From positions 632,501 through 696,500 of the forward strand of contig CANJKZ010000783.1 of the NCBI GenBank assembly GCA_947471745.1: a stretch of 64,000 bases of DNA. The letters are read 5' to 3'. The notes beneath the pieces are model-generated. The model saw only the letters and a program-made list of their open reading frames with translations. It was not told the DNA's origin and ran no database searches. This DNA is from Closterium sp. Naga37s-1 (lineage: Eukaryota > Streptophyta > Zygnematophyceae > Desmidiales > Closteriaceae). The translations under genes were made by a program, and so were the position numbers. Positions 39,820-50,030 of the stretch are shown here, in pieces; the first letter of the stretch is position 1; every line of letters begins with the position of its first letter.

Positions 39820-42800
39820 ATGTCTGGACCTGAGGAAAGGGGTGGCAGAGGTGCTGGTGGCAGTGGAGAAGCTCAAGCTCAAGGCCAACCCCGTGATTCA
39901 GCCATGGCGCCCATGCAACCAAGTCTTGGCCCACCTAGGGATGAGCCTAGGGTGTTTGGGCTTGACAAGTTCAACGGTGACAACTTTGCTGAATGGTCCT
40001 TCAAGATGGAGAACATCTTTGACCACTATGACCTGCTGGAGGTGATGGAAGGAACGGAGAAGCGCCCCGAGAACGACCCGGAGAAGAGCCCGTGGGTGCG
40101 GAAGAGCGCACAAGGCTATCTCTTACTTGGGCAAGCGTTGGGGAGCAGTCAGATCCGTCACATCAAGCCATTCCAGCGTGAACCAGAGAAAGGACCAAAG
40201 GCATGGGCTGCTCTCAAGGGTGTACATGCTCCTGCAACAGCGGCGGTAGCGGTGGTGTTGGAACGGCAAATGGCGGCACTACGAATTGAAGAAAACGAAG
40301 CGGTTGAAGAAGGGGTGCAGAAATTCTTCGACTTGTTGACGCGGCTTGAGGGAGCTGATTTGAACTACAGTGAGCTCCAAAAGAAGACCAAGTTGCTGGC
40401 CTTACTCCCAGAGTCATGGTCCTCGCTCATCATCAACCTTAATCGCGACTTGCCCCGCCTCTCGCTTGAAGACGTGAAGCGAGCTATCCTTCAAGAGGAT
40501 TTCCGCCGCCGTGAGTTGGCGAGTGCGGATGGCGCTGGGGCAGCGAGCATCGGCCGTGGATATGGTCGAGGAAGAGGCAGAGGACGAGGGGGAGGAAGGT
40601 TTGGTGGCAGCAACTTTGGCGGAGGCCGCAGGAGTGGCGGTTACGGCAGCGACGACAAGAGCTACGGACGCGGTCGCGGCCGATTCGACGGCGAGTGTCA
40701 CTATTGCCACAAGAGCGGACACATGTGGCGCGACTGCTACAAACTCCCTGATGGTTGGACCCCTGCTCAAGGCCAAGAGGGTAGAGGAGCAGGAGGAGGG
40801 AGAGGACGAGGCCGTGGAGGCCGTGGCGGTCGCGGTGGCGGAGCTGCAAACATGAAGAGCGGAGACAACGACAAGGACCCGAGCGACGATCGATACCCGG
40901 GTCTATTCTACTTCGTGTCGACGCAAGTACCGGCTGGTCCAGAGAAGGATGAAGGCTTTGAGGAGCCAGCAGCTGTGGGGAAGGTGACCCTACACCCCCT
41001 GGACTATTGGGTGATTGATAGTGGCGCTACCTATAGCATGACACCTCGCCCGGACTTGCTCACCGAACTCGAGCCGTCACCGGTGAAGCATGTCACATCG
41101 GCTTTGGGGCAGCGAGCAGAGGTGAAAGGCATGGGCAAGGCCATGTTCAAGGGTGCTGATGGGAAGATGGTGGGCCTCAAGAACGTGCTTTGGGTGCCCA
41201 GCCTTGCTGCAAACCTGATTTCCGTGCGGCGGTTGGCAAAGGCCGGCATGGACACGAACTCGAAGGGAGCCAAGACCTACACCGCAAGGCTTGGCGATCG
41301 AATTCTTTGGGACCTTCATGAGGACAGGGATGTCTACAACGAGATGTGGCAGATCCCAGTGGTCCCTATGCCTAAGGAGAGGCAAGTGGCAGCAAGCATC
41401 AGCACCAAGGATGGAGCGGTCGGTAGCGATGATGGCGCGAACGGTCGCGCTAAGGAGAATGAGCTCAAGAAGAGCAAACCTGGAGGGACCAGCAAGTTCA
41501 GTGAACCTAAGGAGAGTGGTGCAGCAACCAAGGAGCAGCAAAAGGGTGAGGAGAACCCAGAGGCAGCAGCGGAGGAGGACTACAGAGAGAGTATGTGGGG
41601 CGCTATTGCGAGCGCGGCATTCTCCAATCCAACTTCGGCTACGGGGGAGTGTGATTGGCTCACCTTGCATCGGCGCATGGGGCATGTGGCCCTGCCCATC
41701 TTGCAGCAGCTAGTGAAGAATGAGATGGTTGCTGGCATACGTGTGAAGGGGGAGCCCGATGAGGTGCTTGGCTGCCCGACGTGCATTCAAGCCAAGTTCA
41801 CCCGGTTTCCGTTCCCTAGTTCGGAGGCAACGGCAAAGGCACCGCTTGATGAGGTGGTGATGGACGTGGTGGGCCCCCTGAAGCTTGGAGCTGCTGGAGC
41901 TGAGTATTTTCTCACCATTGTCGACGTCTACACCCGCATGACTTGGGTGTACGTGCTGGCCAAGAAGAGCGACGTGGCTGATACGTTGAAGACGGATTGG
42001 TTCCCGATGGTGGAGCGGCAACAAGACCGTCTAGTCAAGTCAATCCGCACCGATCGAGGGGGAGAGTTCCTGAGCAAGGAGTTTGGGTTGTGGCTGAAGA
42101 AGAATGGTATTCGGCACTCCCTCACCATGCCATACTCCCCTGCAATGAACGGCATCGCCGAGCGAGCGAACCGCACAATCACGGAGGCGGCACGCGGGTT
42201 GCTCATTGAAGCCGGGCTACCCGACTATTTCTGGCCTGATGCGGTGCGGAGCGCGTGTGTGGCCAAGAACAGAGCCTTGACTCATGTGGGAGCAGACAAA
42301 TGGGTGCCCTATGTGGAGTGGCTAGGAAGGAAGCCAAAGGTGGATATGCTTCGGGTGTTCGGGTGCATGTGCATGGCGCTCGTGCCTAAGCATCTTCGGC
42401 ACAACAAGCTTGGTGCCAAGGCGGTGTGGGCCGTGCACTTGGGCATGGCTCAAAACAGCAAGGGATGGCTTCTTTGGGACCCATTCACCAAGAAGTTCTT
42501 GGTGAGCAGGGACTGCAAGTTCATGGAGAACTTCATGTACAAGGATTGGAAGGCGGAGAATGAGGCGAAGATAGGCGTGCGGTTTGGGGAGGTGAAGAGT
42601 TCCGGTTTGGAGCATGTGGAGCTGCCTTTGGAACTGAGCAGCGGCAGCACAACCACAAGGCAATCCTCCCTTGTGAATGGGGGAGAGGAGGCCAATGATG
42701 CAGAGGAAGAAGAGGAGGAGGTGCAGCAAGTGAGCGAGCGTGCACCGTCACTTCCTTCCCGTACTACGAGTGCTCCACGGATTCGAGCCACACCGCAGCA

Positions 42801-44589
42801 ACGCCAAGGCCTTCAAGTCCCTGCAGCTGAGGAGGAAGGAAGGGGGAAGAGGAGAGTTCAACCCCCTAATAGGCTGACCTATGATGCGCCGGGAAAGCAG
42901 GGCAAGACAGCCCTGGCCGGAGCGGCAATGATGGTCGGAGACGACGAGGAGAGTGACTACGAGGAGTGTGCCTTCGCGTTCTTCTCTCCGGTGGAGATGC
43001 CGGGAGAACCAGCAACTCTCAAGGAGGCTTTGGAGAGTAGTGATGCTGAGGAGTGGAAGAAGGCCATGGAGAGTGAGCTGAAGAGCATCGAGGAGAATGA
43101 CACGTTTGAATTGGTGGAGCTACCGGAGGGGCGTACGGCGATAACGTCCAAGTGGCTCTTCAAAATCAAGTCGGATGCCGACGGCAAGATCGAGCGCAAC
43201 AAGTCTAGGCTTGTAGCCAAGGGGTACCAGCAGAAGGAGAAGGTGGACTTCAAGGAGCTGTTTGCCCCTGTGGTGAAGCCGACGACGCTGCGAACCCTAT
43301 TCGCGGGAGCCGCCATCAAAGGATGGGTAGTAAAGCAAATGGACATCGTAACGGCATTCCTTAACGGCATCCTTGAGGAGGAGATTTTTATGGCGCAGCC
43401 AGAGGGGTTTGATGATGGTATTGGCAGAGTGTGGAAGCTGAAGAAGGCCCTCTATGGGCTGAAGCAGGCCCCTAGGCAATGGTACATGAAGCTGCGCGAA
43501 GTGTTGGAGGGGATCGGCTTCACTCCCTCAACGGCCGATCACTCCTTGTTCATGTTTGGCGAGGGGGAGCAGAGGAGTTTCATGGTGGTTTATGTGGATG
43601 ACATCCTCATTTTCTCACCCTCTTCTGACCTTGTGAAGGAGGTGATGCTGAAGCTTCAAGACAAGTTCAAGTGCAAGGCCCTTGGTGACGTGAGCTTCTA
43701 CCTTGGGCTCCACATCGAACGAGATGTGGAGAAGCGGTGCATGCGGGTGCATCAACGAAAGTACCTGGAGGCATTGGCTGCCAACTTTGGGCAGAGTGAA
43801 GGCCATGTGGCTACACCCTTTCCCTCTGGGTTCAAGTGTGTGAAGGGACCAGAGGAGGAGAGCGTTGGTGAAGAGGAGAGGCGCCGATTTCACTCGTTGG
43901 TGGGCAGCCTCATGTATGCGGCGGTAAACACCCGACCGGACGTCGCGTTTGCTACCGGGCAGCTGGCTAGGGTTGTGCAATGCCCTAATGAGGAGCAGGT
44001 AGCAGCTAGAATGAGGGTGGCCAAGTATCTTGGCCAAACACCGACCGTTGGGCTGCAATACTCGGCGGCGGCACAAAGGCGCCAAAAGGGCGCGGATGGT
44101 GTTGAACCCGGGCGTTTGTTCCTCACCGCCTACTCGGATGCTTCATATGCATCAGAACCAGAGGACATGACAAGTGTGGGAGGCTTCATATGCTGTGTTG
44201 GTGGAGGCCCAACTGCTTGGGAGAGCAAGAAGCAGGTTGACCAAGCTTTGAGCTCGGTGGAGTCCGAGTACATGGCACTCTTCCGTGCCGTACGGGAGAT
44301 TGTGTGGCAGCGGCGTTTGTTGGCTGAATTGGGGGAGGAGCAGCAAGGACCTACCCCACTGTACTGTGACAGCCAGGGTGCCATTGCTCTTGCTAAGAAC
44401 CCTGTGTTGCATGGACTCACGAAGCACATGAGGGTGAAGTGGCATTGGACGAGGAGCATGGTAACCGCGGGTGAAGTTGAGTTGCGCTACGTGAAGAGCA
44501 CGGGGCAGCCGGCTGACATGATGACCAAGAGGCTGGTGGAGCAGCAGCATTGGAAGTGTTGCAAGCTGGCTGGGATGGCTCTGAACTGA
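39820..44589 (+). CDS. E5 Gag-Pol polyprotein, about 1589 aa
   Basis: The ATG at 39820 begins MSGPEERGG. The layout is the same as in E3: Gly/Arg-rich gag with zinc knuckle CHYCHKSGHMWRDC, protease with an intact VIDSGATYS motif, integrase HRRMGH...CPTC then VMDVVGP, RTDRGGEF and NGIAERA. Reverse transcriptase carries VVYVDDILIF, and RNase H carries YSDASYAS. One conserved reverse transcriptase position reads RNKSRLVAKG where E3 and most copia proteins have RYK. No stop or frameshift is seen. It is the better candidate of the two for a recently active copy, although the Tyr to Asn change could matter. Confidence 0.95.
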   Translation: MSGPEERGGRGAGGSGEAQAQGQPRDSAMAPMQPSLGPPRDEPRVFGLDKFNGDNFAEWSFKMENIFDHYDLLEVMEGTEKRPENDPEKSPWVRKSAQGYLLLGQALGSSQIRHIKPFQREPEKGPKAWAALKGVHAPATAAVAVVLERQMAALRIEENEAVEEGVQKFFDLLTRLEGADLNYSELQKKTKLLALLPESWSSLIINLNRDLPRLSLEDVKRAILQEDFRRRELASADGAGAASIGRGYGRGRGRGRGGGRFGGSNFGGGRRSGGYGSDDKSYGRGRGRFDGECHYCHKSGHMWRDCYKLPDGWTPAQGQEGRGAGGGRGRGRGGRGGRGGGAANMKSGDNDKDPSDDRYPGLFYFVSTQVPAGPEKDEGFEEPAAVGKVTLHPLDYWVIDSGATYSMTPRPDLLTELEPSPVKHVTSALGQRAEVKGMGKAMFKGADGKMVGLKNVLWVPSLAANLISVRRLAKAGMDTNSKGAKTYTARLGDRILWDLHEDRDVYNEMWQIPVVPMPKERQVAASISTKDGAVGSDDGANGRAKENELKKSKPGGTSKFSEPKESGAATKEQQKGEENPEAAAEEDYRESMWGAIASAAFSNPTSATGECDWLTLHRRMGHVALPILQQLVKNEMVAGIRVKGEPDEVLGCPTCIQAKFTRFPFPSSEATAKAPLDEVVMDVVGPLKLGAAGAEYFLTIVDVYTRMTWVYVLAKKSDVADTLKTDWFPMVERQQDRLVKSIRTDRGGEFLSKEFGLWLKKNGIRHSLTMPYSPAMNGIAERANRTITEAARGLLIEAGLPDYFWPDAVRSACVAKNRALTHVGADKWVPYVEWLGRKPKVDMLRVFGCMCMALVPKHLRHNKLGAKAVWAVHLGMAQNSKGWLLWDPFTKKFLVSRDCKFMENFMYKDWKAENEAKIGVRFGEVKSSGLEHVELPLELSSGSTTTRQSSLVNGGEEANDAEEEEEEVQQVSERAPSLPSRTTSAPRIRATPQQRQGLQVPAAEEEGRGKRRVQPPNRLTYDAPGKQGKTALAGAAMMVGDDEESDYEECAFAFFSPVEMPGEPATLKEALESSDAEEWKKAMESELKSIEENDTFELVELPEGRTAITSKWLFKIKSDADGKIERNKSRLVAKGYQQKEKVDFKELFAPVVKPTTLRTLFAGAAIKGWVVKQMDIVTAFLNGILEEEIFMAQPEGFDDGIGRVWKLKKALYGLKQAPRQWYMKLREVLEGIGFTPSTADHSLFMFGEGEQRSFMVVYVDDILIFSPSSDLVKEVMLKLQDKFKCKALGDVSFYLGLHIERDVEKRCMRVHQRKYLEALAANFGQSEGHVATPFPSGFKCVKGPEEESVGEEERRRFHSLVGSLMYAAVNTRPDVAFATGQLARVVQCPNEEQVAARMRVAKYLGQTPTVGLQYSAAAQRRQKGADGVEPGRLFLTAYSDASYASEPEDMTSVGGFICCVGGGPTAWESKKQVDQALSSVESEYMALFRAVREIVWQRRLLAELGEEQQGPTPLYCDSQGAIALAKNPVLHGLTKHMRVKWHWTRSMVTAGEVELRYVKSTGQPADMMTKRLVEQQHWKCCKLAGMALN

Positions 44590-44630
44590 GAGAGCAACAT
44601 ATCCTAAGGCCAACAATCCGAGGGGGAGTT
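44590..44630 (+). other. E5 3' untranslated region and polypurine tract
   Basis: This ends in CCGAGGGGGAGTT next to the 3' LTR, identical to E3. Confidence 0.8.
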
Positions 44631-45449
44631 TGTTGGTGCAACCCTACGGTTTGCACTCGGCTTGTTGTCCGTGTGCGTGAATGTGTGTGTGTATGGAATG
44701 GTATGAGGGCATGGGATAATGGATATTTCATGCTTATAATTGTGTGTGAATGTTGAGTCATGATGTCGAGTGTGTGTGTAGAGTCAATAGCGAGTTATCG
44801 CTAGACGCGTGTTACGCGGTCGTTTGTGTCTCGCGCGCGGTTTCTATTTTGTCGTGCGCGGTTTCTATTTTGTCCTGTGTCGAACGTTCGGCGTGTCGCA
44901 GGTGTGTGCAGCAGACCCATCAAGAAATCAAGGATGAGTTTGTGATGAAGAGCCCGAGCCTTGGTGTCAAGCCTCAAGTGATTTCGAAGCTCGCCAAAAG
45001 GGTACACCTCAAGATATTGAAGATAGTTACATTACTTTGTGTAGTGTAACATTTCACTTGGTGTAGGCCCTAGTGAAGGGTAGTTTCGAGACCCTTCGTG
45101 GTTGGGGACAGTGTGGCACTGTTCCACATCACTGTACCTCGGCTCTTGGGGTTTGTAGGAGCTGGGAGTCATTCCCAACTCGTAACTCTTCCTATCTTGT
45201 GTTCTAAGACTATAGTGGCTGCCATAGTACCGTTCGTTCAAACCGACGCTGTGTCGTCAATTCTTTATCAAATCGTGCAATCTAAATTGATAATTGTAGA
45301 CGACGTGAAGACGCTCCAGATCCAATTTGAATCAAGTCATTTGCAGCTGTGAGCAGAACGCTATCAACGTTTGAAGCCGCTGTGCAGAAATCCGTCTGTG
45401 CTCTCTATCTTTCGTTTTAGGCACATTCAAGCCTATTTTGACTATAACA
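44631..45449 (+). repeat. 3' LTR of E5
   Basis: This 819-bp LTR carries the 21-bp tandem duplication and is followed by ATTAT. Confidence 0.95.
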
Positions 45450-46369
45450 ATTATCGCTATGGCACGATTTCTCGAATGCAGTTTCCATTGCGACCAAGTA
45501 ATGCGATAAGTTTTCACAGAAGTCAAGGTGCTACATTTGAAAGTGGAGTCGTACATTTTGAGTCCAAAGTCTTTCCCCAAGGAGCATATGTTGCGTTGAG
45601 TCGATTTCGCAGTCCTTCTCGACTGTTCCTTCGAAGCTTTTCAGAAGCATGCATCAAAACCGATTCTCGTGTAGTAGCGGAAATGCGCCGTCTACGTGAG
45701 AGACCCCTCGTTTTGAATCCAATACCGATTGGTGCGATTATTCAACAATCGTCATTGATGAAGTTTGCATTTCAAAACGTAAGAAGCTTTAGGGGACATT
45801 ACAGAGATGTCAATATCAACAGTCTTGATGGATTTGATTTTATGATTCTCTTCGAAACACACTTGGGCGAAAACGATGAGTTACCAAATTCGACAAACAA
45901 CATATTCAAGATTGTTCGTTTTGATTGCAAATCTGGGGGGATTGTTTTATACCATCATACTTCAACCAGAAACGTAGAGTACGTAGAAAATTCAAAAGTG
46001 GAATTATTAACATTTACCATCAATGTCAATGATGAAGATGTCGTTATTACGGGTTGTTATCGTAATCCAACCAATCAACGTAATCATACCGTTCTTTTTG
46101 ATATGATCACGTCGATCATTACTAAGCATAGAAATCGTAACATGATATTTATTGGCGATTTCAATGTCGATATGAATGCTGGTACGCATCCTAAATATCG
46201 ACGATTTTTTAGACTCTATGGCTTTACGCAATTCATTGTTGACCCTACGACGGTGAATGGTACACTTATCGATCATATTTGGAGCAATTGTTTCAAAACA
46301 CGTCTAAAAGTATATGTTGGTGAAACATATTTTTCTGACCATTTCCCTGTTTACGCTGTTGTTGAATAA
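45450..46369 (+). pseudogene. Helentron helicase C-terminus fused to an EEP endonuclease domain
   Basis: After E5 the frame reads NAISFHRSQGATFESGVVHF and GAYVALSRFRSPSRLFL, the final PIF1 helicase motifs. About 70 residues later an endonuclease/exonuclease/phosphatase domain begins: FAFQNVRSF (Asn), MILFETHLGE (Glu), ITGCYRNPTN, MIFIGDFNVDM (Asp/Asn) and FSDHFPVYAVV (Asp-His). All signature catalytic blocks are present in the expected order. A C-terminal apurinic-like endonuclease fused to Rep-helicase marks Helentron-type elements. This segment is open to its natural stop at 46367-46369, although the upstream frame is broken. Confidence 0.9.
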
Positions 46370-46434
46370 TATGATTGTGATATATCATTTGCACCAAATC
46401 ATACATCATATTCATCATCTTACATGCTACAAGC

Positions 46435-48567
46435 ATGCAATTTCACCGTATCTGATATATCAGTAATTGATCATCGGTTTATTCTTTCGTATCATATTGT
46501 ACATTGTGTTCAACATTTTCAATACACGTATTGTTTGGTTATTGACATGTGTTTACGACAGATCCTCTGCCATTTCCGCACGACTCAGGGGAGGTGAGTT
46601 TCTTCATACGTTATATATACTGTGTTATCATTGTGGTTATCATGGTACTATATCTCATTAGTGCTATTCTCGCTTATTAAATTTATTGCATATGCAGGAA
46701 TCTGTGGAGGTAAAACTCAAATGGGTTGATGCTGAGGTTCAAGATGGACGTCCCCGAAGCGATTTTCATGTGAAAGTCATGGTGATAGGCACGAAGAATG
46801 GTTTCGGAAAGAACGTTGCGAAATTTCTCCCTGGAAAGATTTACGTTTTTTATGAGGATCTCACTGTGGCAAAGGTGGTGATGTGGCCACAATCCAAGGG
46901 GGCTGGTCGATGTGATGTGGAAGCTATGAATAATTTCTTGATGGGGCTTTCCATTGGGAAAGTCTATGAAGTCCATCGCACCATCGGTGCGTGCGCACCC
47001 CCCACTTGGTAAGCTTTGTTTGGACCGGTGTATGTGATTCTACATGTTTTGGTTTTACAACTTATGCATTGAATGCGTACAGGATTCTGGTTGGAGGGCT
47101 TCGCACGCAACTCAACTGGACGCATCGGTGCTCACACCTGATCGAGGCCAGCGGGTCTCCTCGACTGAACTTGGGAAAATTGCCTACTCCCACGCTTTTG
47201 AGCTTCTATGGGGGTGAGGATAAGTCTAGGGTAAGAATTGCGTCCATATTTGTTACATCTTTCTTTGTTTGACTGTTGTGTTGTAATTGTCACATACTTA
47301 TGTAATTTGTGATACACATTTCTATCTTCAATTCTATCCTAATTCATTCATGCCACACATTGTAGTAGGCGATCATGGTATGTCTCTCTGCATGTATTGT
47401 ATGTTTTCACTTCATTTGTACCATTCACCTCCTTTATTTCCAGATCCCTTGCATTTCTGTCAGGCTCAAGATCTCGTCTTTCGAGTCGAATCGCGCGCTC
47501 CCAAAGTTCACAGCTGGCATCCAGGATTCAACGATGAAGAGCGCTTTGATAGCGCTTGGGGATGCCGCCATCAGGTTCAACTCCAGCTGTGAGAGATATT
47601 TTGCAGATCACCCCGATGCTAGCGATGTTCCTGTCTTCATCAGCAACGTGTATCTCAAGTCTGCAGTTTTCACGACGACTGTGCCTTCGGACATTGTCAT
47701 TCTCGATCCTGTTTCAGCATCCGTCACAACGGATGCACCAGTCACCGAGCTACAAGACGTCGGTCTTGTGGACTTGTAAGTTATCAAAATTTGCGCAAGC
47801 GAGCCGTTACTAGCGAACATGATATTCATAAACCATTTTTTGTTGAATGATCAGGATGTCTCATGTGGAGACATTGGTGATGGTAACAAACGAAGAGAAG
47901 ATAGCAACACTTGCAGCACACCTCAGAGACCCAGTGCACAGTAGTCGAGTTGTCTGCGCTGCTGGTGCAGGAGATTCCATTTGCGGTATGCCTGTTTTCA
48001 CCTCCGCGGCTTTGGAGGTCCACAGATGTCGCGTCCACAGAGCGACATCAGTCCGCGCATTTGATAACATGACAGCAACTCTTGTTGTTCACGAGAGTGG
48101 TAAGCATCATGTCTAGCAATCCTATTGTGGTGTTTGCTATATTTTCCACAAAATTTGTGTTATTGACATTGTTCTAATATATATTCTCTTATGTTTCATT
48201 CTCAGATTCGTTCACGACGCAGGCTCAGGGTTTGGAGACTCAGCCGGAAATCTTGGGACGACTGTTCCCAAGTTTCCAGATTTCGGATTTCCACTCCATG
48301 ACAATGGGCGAGCGGCAAAGCGCGTTGGACGCGCTTCGAGGCCAGTGGCATGTGAGGGTATGTGAATTCAGTTGTTAGTCTTTAATATCTACCAAGTTTT
48401 TTTGGTACTTGTTAAATGTGCACATCAGTATGTTCTTTTGGTGGTTATTGATTGTTCTCTAACTCAATTTATTATGCATGTACCGTTCATTGTCATTGAA
48501 GGTCCACTTTCGTCCAGAAGGTGCACGCGTGAGCAAGACCATCTTGGACATCTCGACGATCACGTAG
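46435..48567 (+). CDS. eight-exon gene in the Helentron 3' region, RPA-like ssDNA-binding protein (tentative)
   Basis: Exons are 46435-46447 (tentative start, MQFH), 46562-46593, 46698-47008, 47083-47230, 47444-47775, 47855-48099, 48206-48357 and 48502-48567. Every junction has a GT donor and AG acceptor, and all phases agree, giving 432 residues with no internal stop. The middle part reads IALGDAAIRF, then VPVFISNVYLKSAVF and TTVPSDIVILDP. That resembles the strand pattern of RPA70 OB-folds, and Helitrons are known to carry RPA genes. An exon with CAAGAGDSICG...HRCRVH could be a zinc element. The RPA assignment is by pattern only. The exon structure is better supported than the function. It lies 66 bp after the EEP stop codon in the same direction. 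Confidence 0.6.
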
Positions 48568-49284
48568 TCGAGCAACGCTCCGACGAGCTTTGACACATCG
48601 AGCACACCGATTTCGTCAACTCCCGCCAAAAGGAGACAAGACGTGCGCACACTTTTCATTGTGATTATCTACATGTGCTCATTGTAGTAGTACTTTGATT
48701 GACATATATCTTACACTTGCGAATTGCCCCCTCTTTTTTGTGCAGCGATGGTGAAGCTGTGAGCGATTTGGAACAGCGGGGAAGATGCTCACAAGGGTTC
48801 AAAAAGTTATTTTCAATGGGTTAATTATTATAAATTTGAACAGATTATGAAAACTAGTACAGACTTACGCGAGCGTGAGAACAACGAGTGTGAGAGAGAT
48901 GAAAGGTTTTAGTATGTTAATGTCTTTTTAATTTGTGTGGGTATGCGTTGTGTTCTGTGCGTGCGTGCTTTCATTCATGTTTCCATTGCATTAATAATAC
49001 ATGTCTGTGAGGTTTAAAAATTGGGATCAAACCATCATTTCCGAGAAGGTTCTTTGCGCACTCAGTGAGTGTGTCCATTTGAACTGGATTTGATGGAATT
49101 GACCTTTCTTTTAAATCACACAGATTGTGTTGTTTCATGTGACAGTTGGATGATTCAGAAACTATGCTATTGAGCTCCCCCCCATGCTAGGCAGGGGATG
49201 CGGTAGCATAGGGTCTGGGTCAATTAACTGTTACGCATTTCCATCATGTTATGTATTCATTTCACTACCACAGTAGCATATGCA
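48568..49284 (+). other. Helentron 3' noncoding region
   Basis: No further coding exon is convincing. From about 48937 the sequence matches 57998 onward (blocks such as AAAATTGGGATCAAAC and TTTCCGAGAAGGTTCTTTGC), so it belongs to the element's conserved 3' end. ATGCA at 49280-49284 is the left duplication of E7. Confidence 0.75.
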
Positions 49285-49410
49285 TGTCAAACATTATATA
49301 TGTTTCTGTTGTGTAGGCTACAGTGGGTTAGCCTTTAGGGGGTACATTTCACTAGGGTTTCCTACTTGTACTCCAACAACTTTCTTGTTCACCACTTCTT
49401 ATTTCTGACA
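49285..49410 (+). repeat. 5' LTR of E7
   Basis: This 126-bp repeat matches 54267-54392. It is more diverged from the E1 and E2 LTRs than those are from each other. Confidence 0.94.
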
Positions 49411-49428
49411 TGGTATTAAGAGCTTAGG
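49411..49428 (+). other. primer-binding site of E7
   Basis: TGGTATTAAGAGCTTAGG directly follows the 5' LTR. It is a diverged form of the initiator tRNA-Met type site. Confidence 0.6.
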
Positions 49429-50030
49429 TTCTAGACCTAAGGGCCCACCGTTCCGCTAGAGTTGCCCTCGTGCGCCCCCTTTTTTTTAGCGCCCTCGTGC
49501 GCCTCTCCCCTAGTGCGCCCTCGTGCGCTCTCCTCTCACGCTGCGCGTGTGCAGCCCGCTAGCAGCCCGAGCGCGGCCCCGCCGTTTTAGCGGGCGTAGG
49601 AAATTCGCCGCCTAGGGCGGACCGATTTTTTCTCGCGAGCCCCAGCAGGCCGCCGCCCGTAGGCCCCGCTCGCCCCTAGGCCGACGCGCGACCCACAGCC
49701 GCCCGCCCGCAGGTCGTACCAGCGCGCCGCGGCGATCGCGCGTCGGCTGCTGCAGCTAACGCTTAGCCGCCGCTCGAACGCAGCCGCGGCCCGCGTGCAG
49801 TCGCACCCTAGGCGCCGCCGCGCACCGAGCATAGGCCCGCCGTCGCGCCGCCATACCTACCCGAGCCGCGCCGCCCGAGTCGCGCCGCCCGAGTCGCGCC
49901 GCCCTGACCGAGCCGCGCCGCCCTACCTGCAGCAACTGCTCTTCCTGCTCCTACTGCTACTACTGTTGCTACTGCTAGTGTTGCTACTGCTACTACTGCT
50001 ACTACTACTGCTACTACTGCTACTGCCACT

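Larger units (their letters stand above)
38970..45449 (+). mobile_element. E5: full-length copia element, sister of E3, in the Helentron helicase
   Basis: The LTRs are 38970-39785 (816 bp) and 44631-45449 (819 bp), TGTTGG...ATAACA. The flanks are ATTCT (38965-38969) and ATTAT (45450-45454), one mismatch. The primer site is at 39788-39800 and the polypurine tract at about 44619-44630. A single uninterrupted gag-pol frame is almost identical to that of E3. Removing it joins the helicase to its C-terminal motifs at 45455. Confidence 0.96.
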
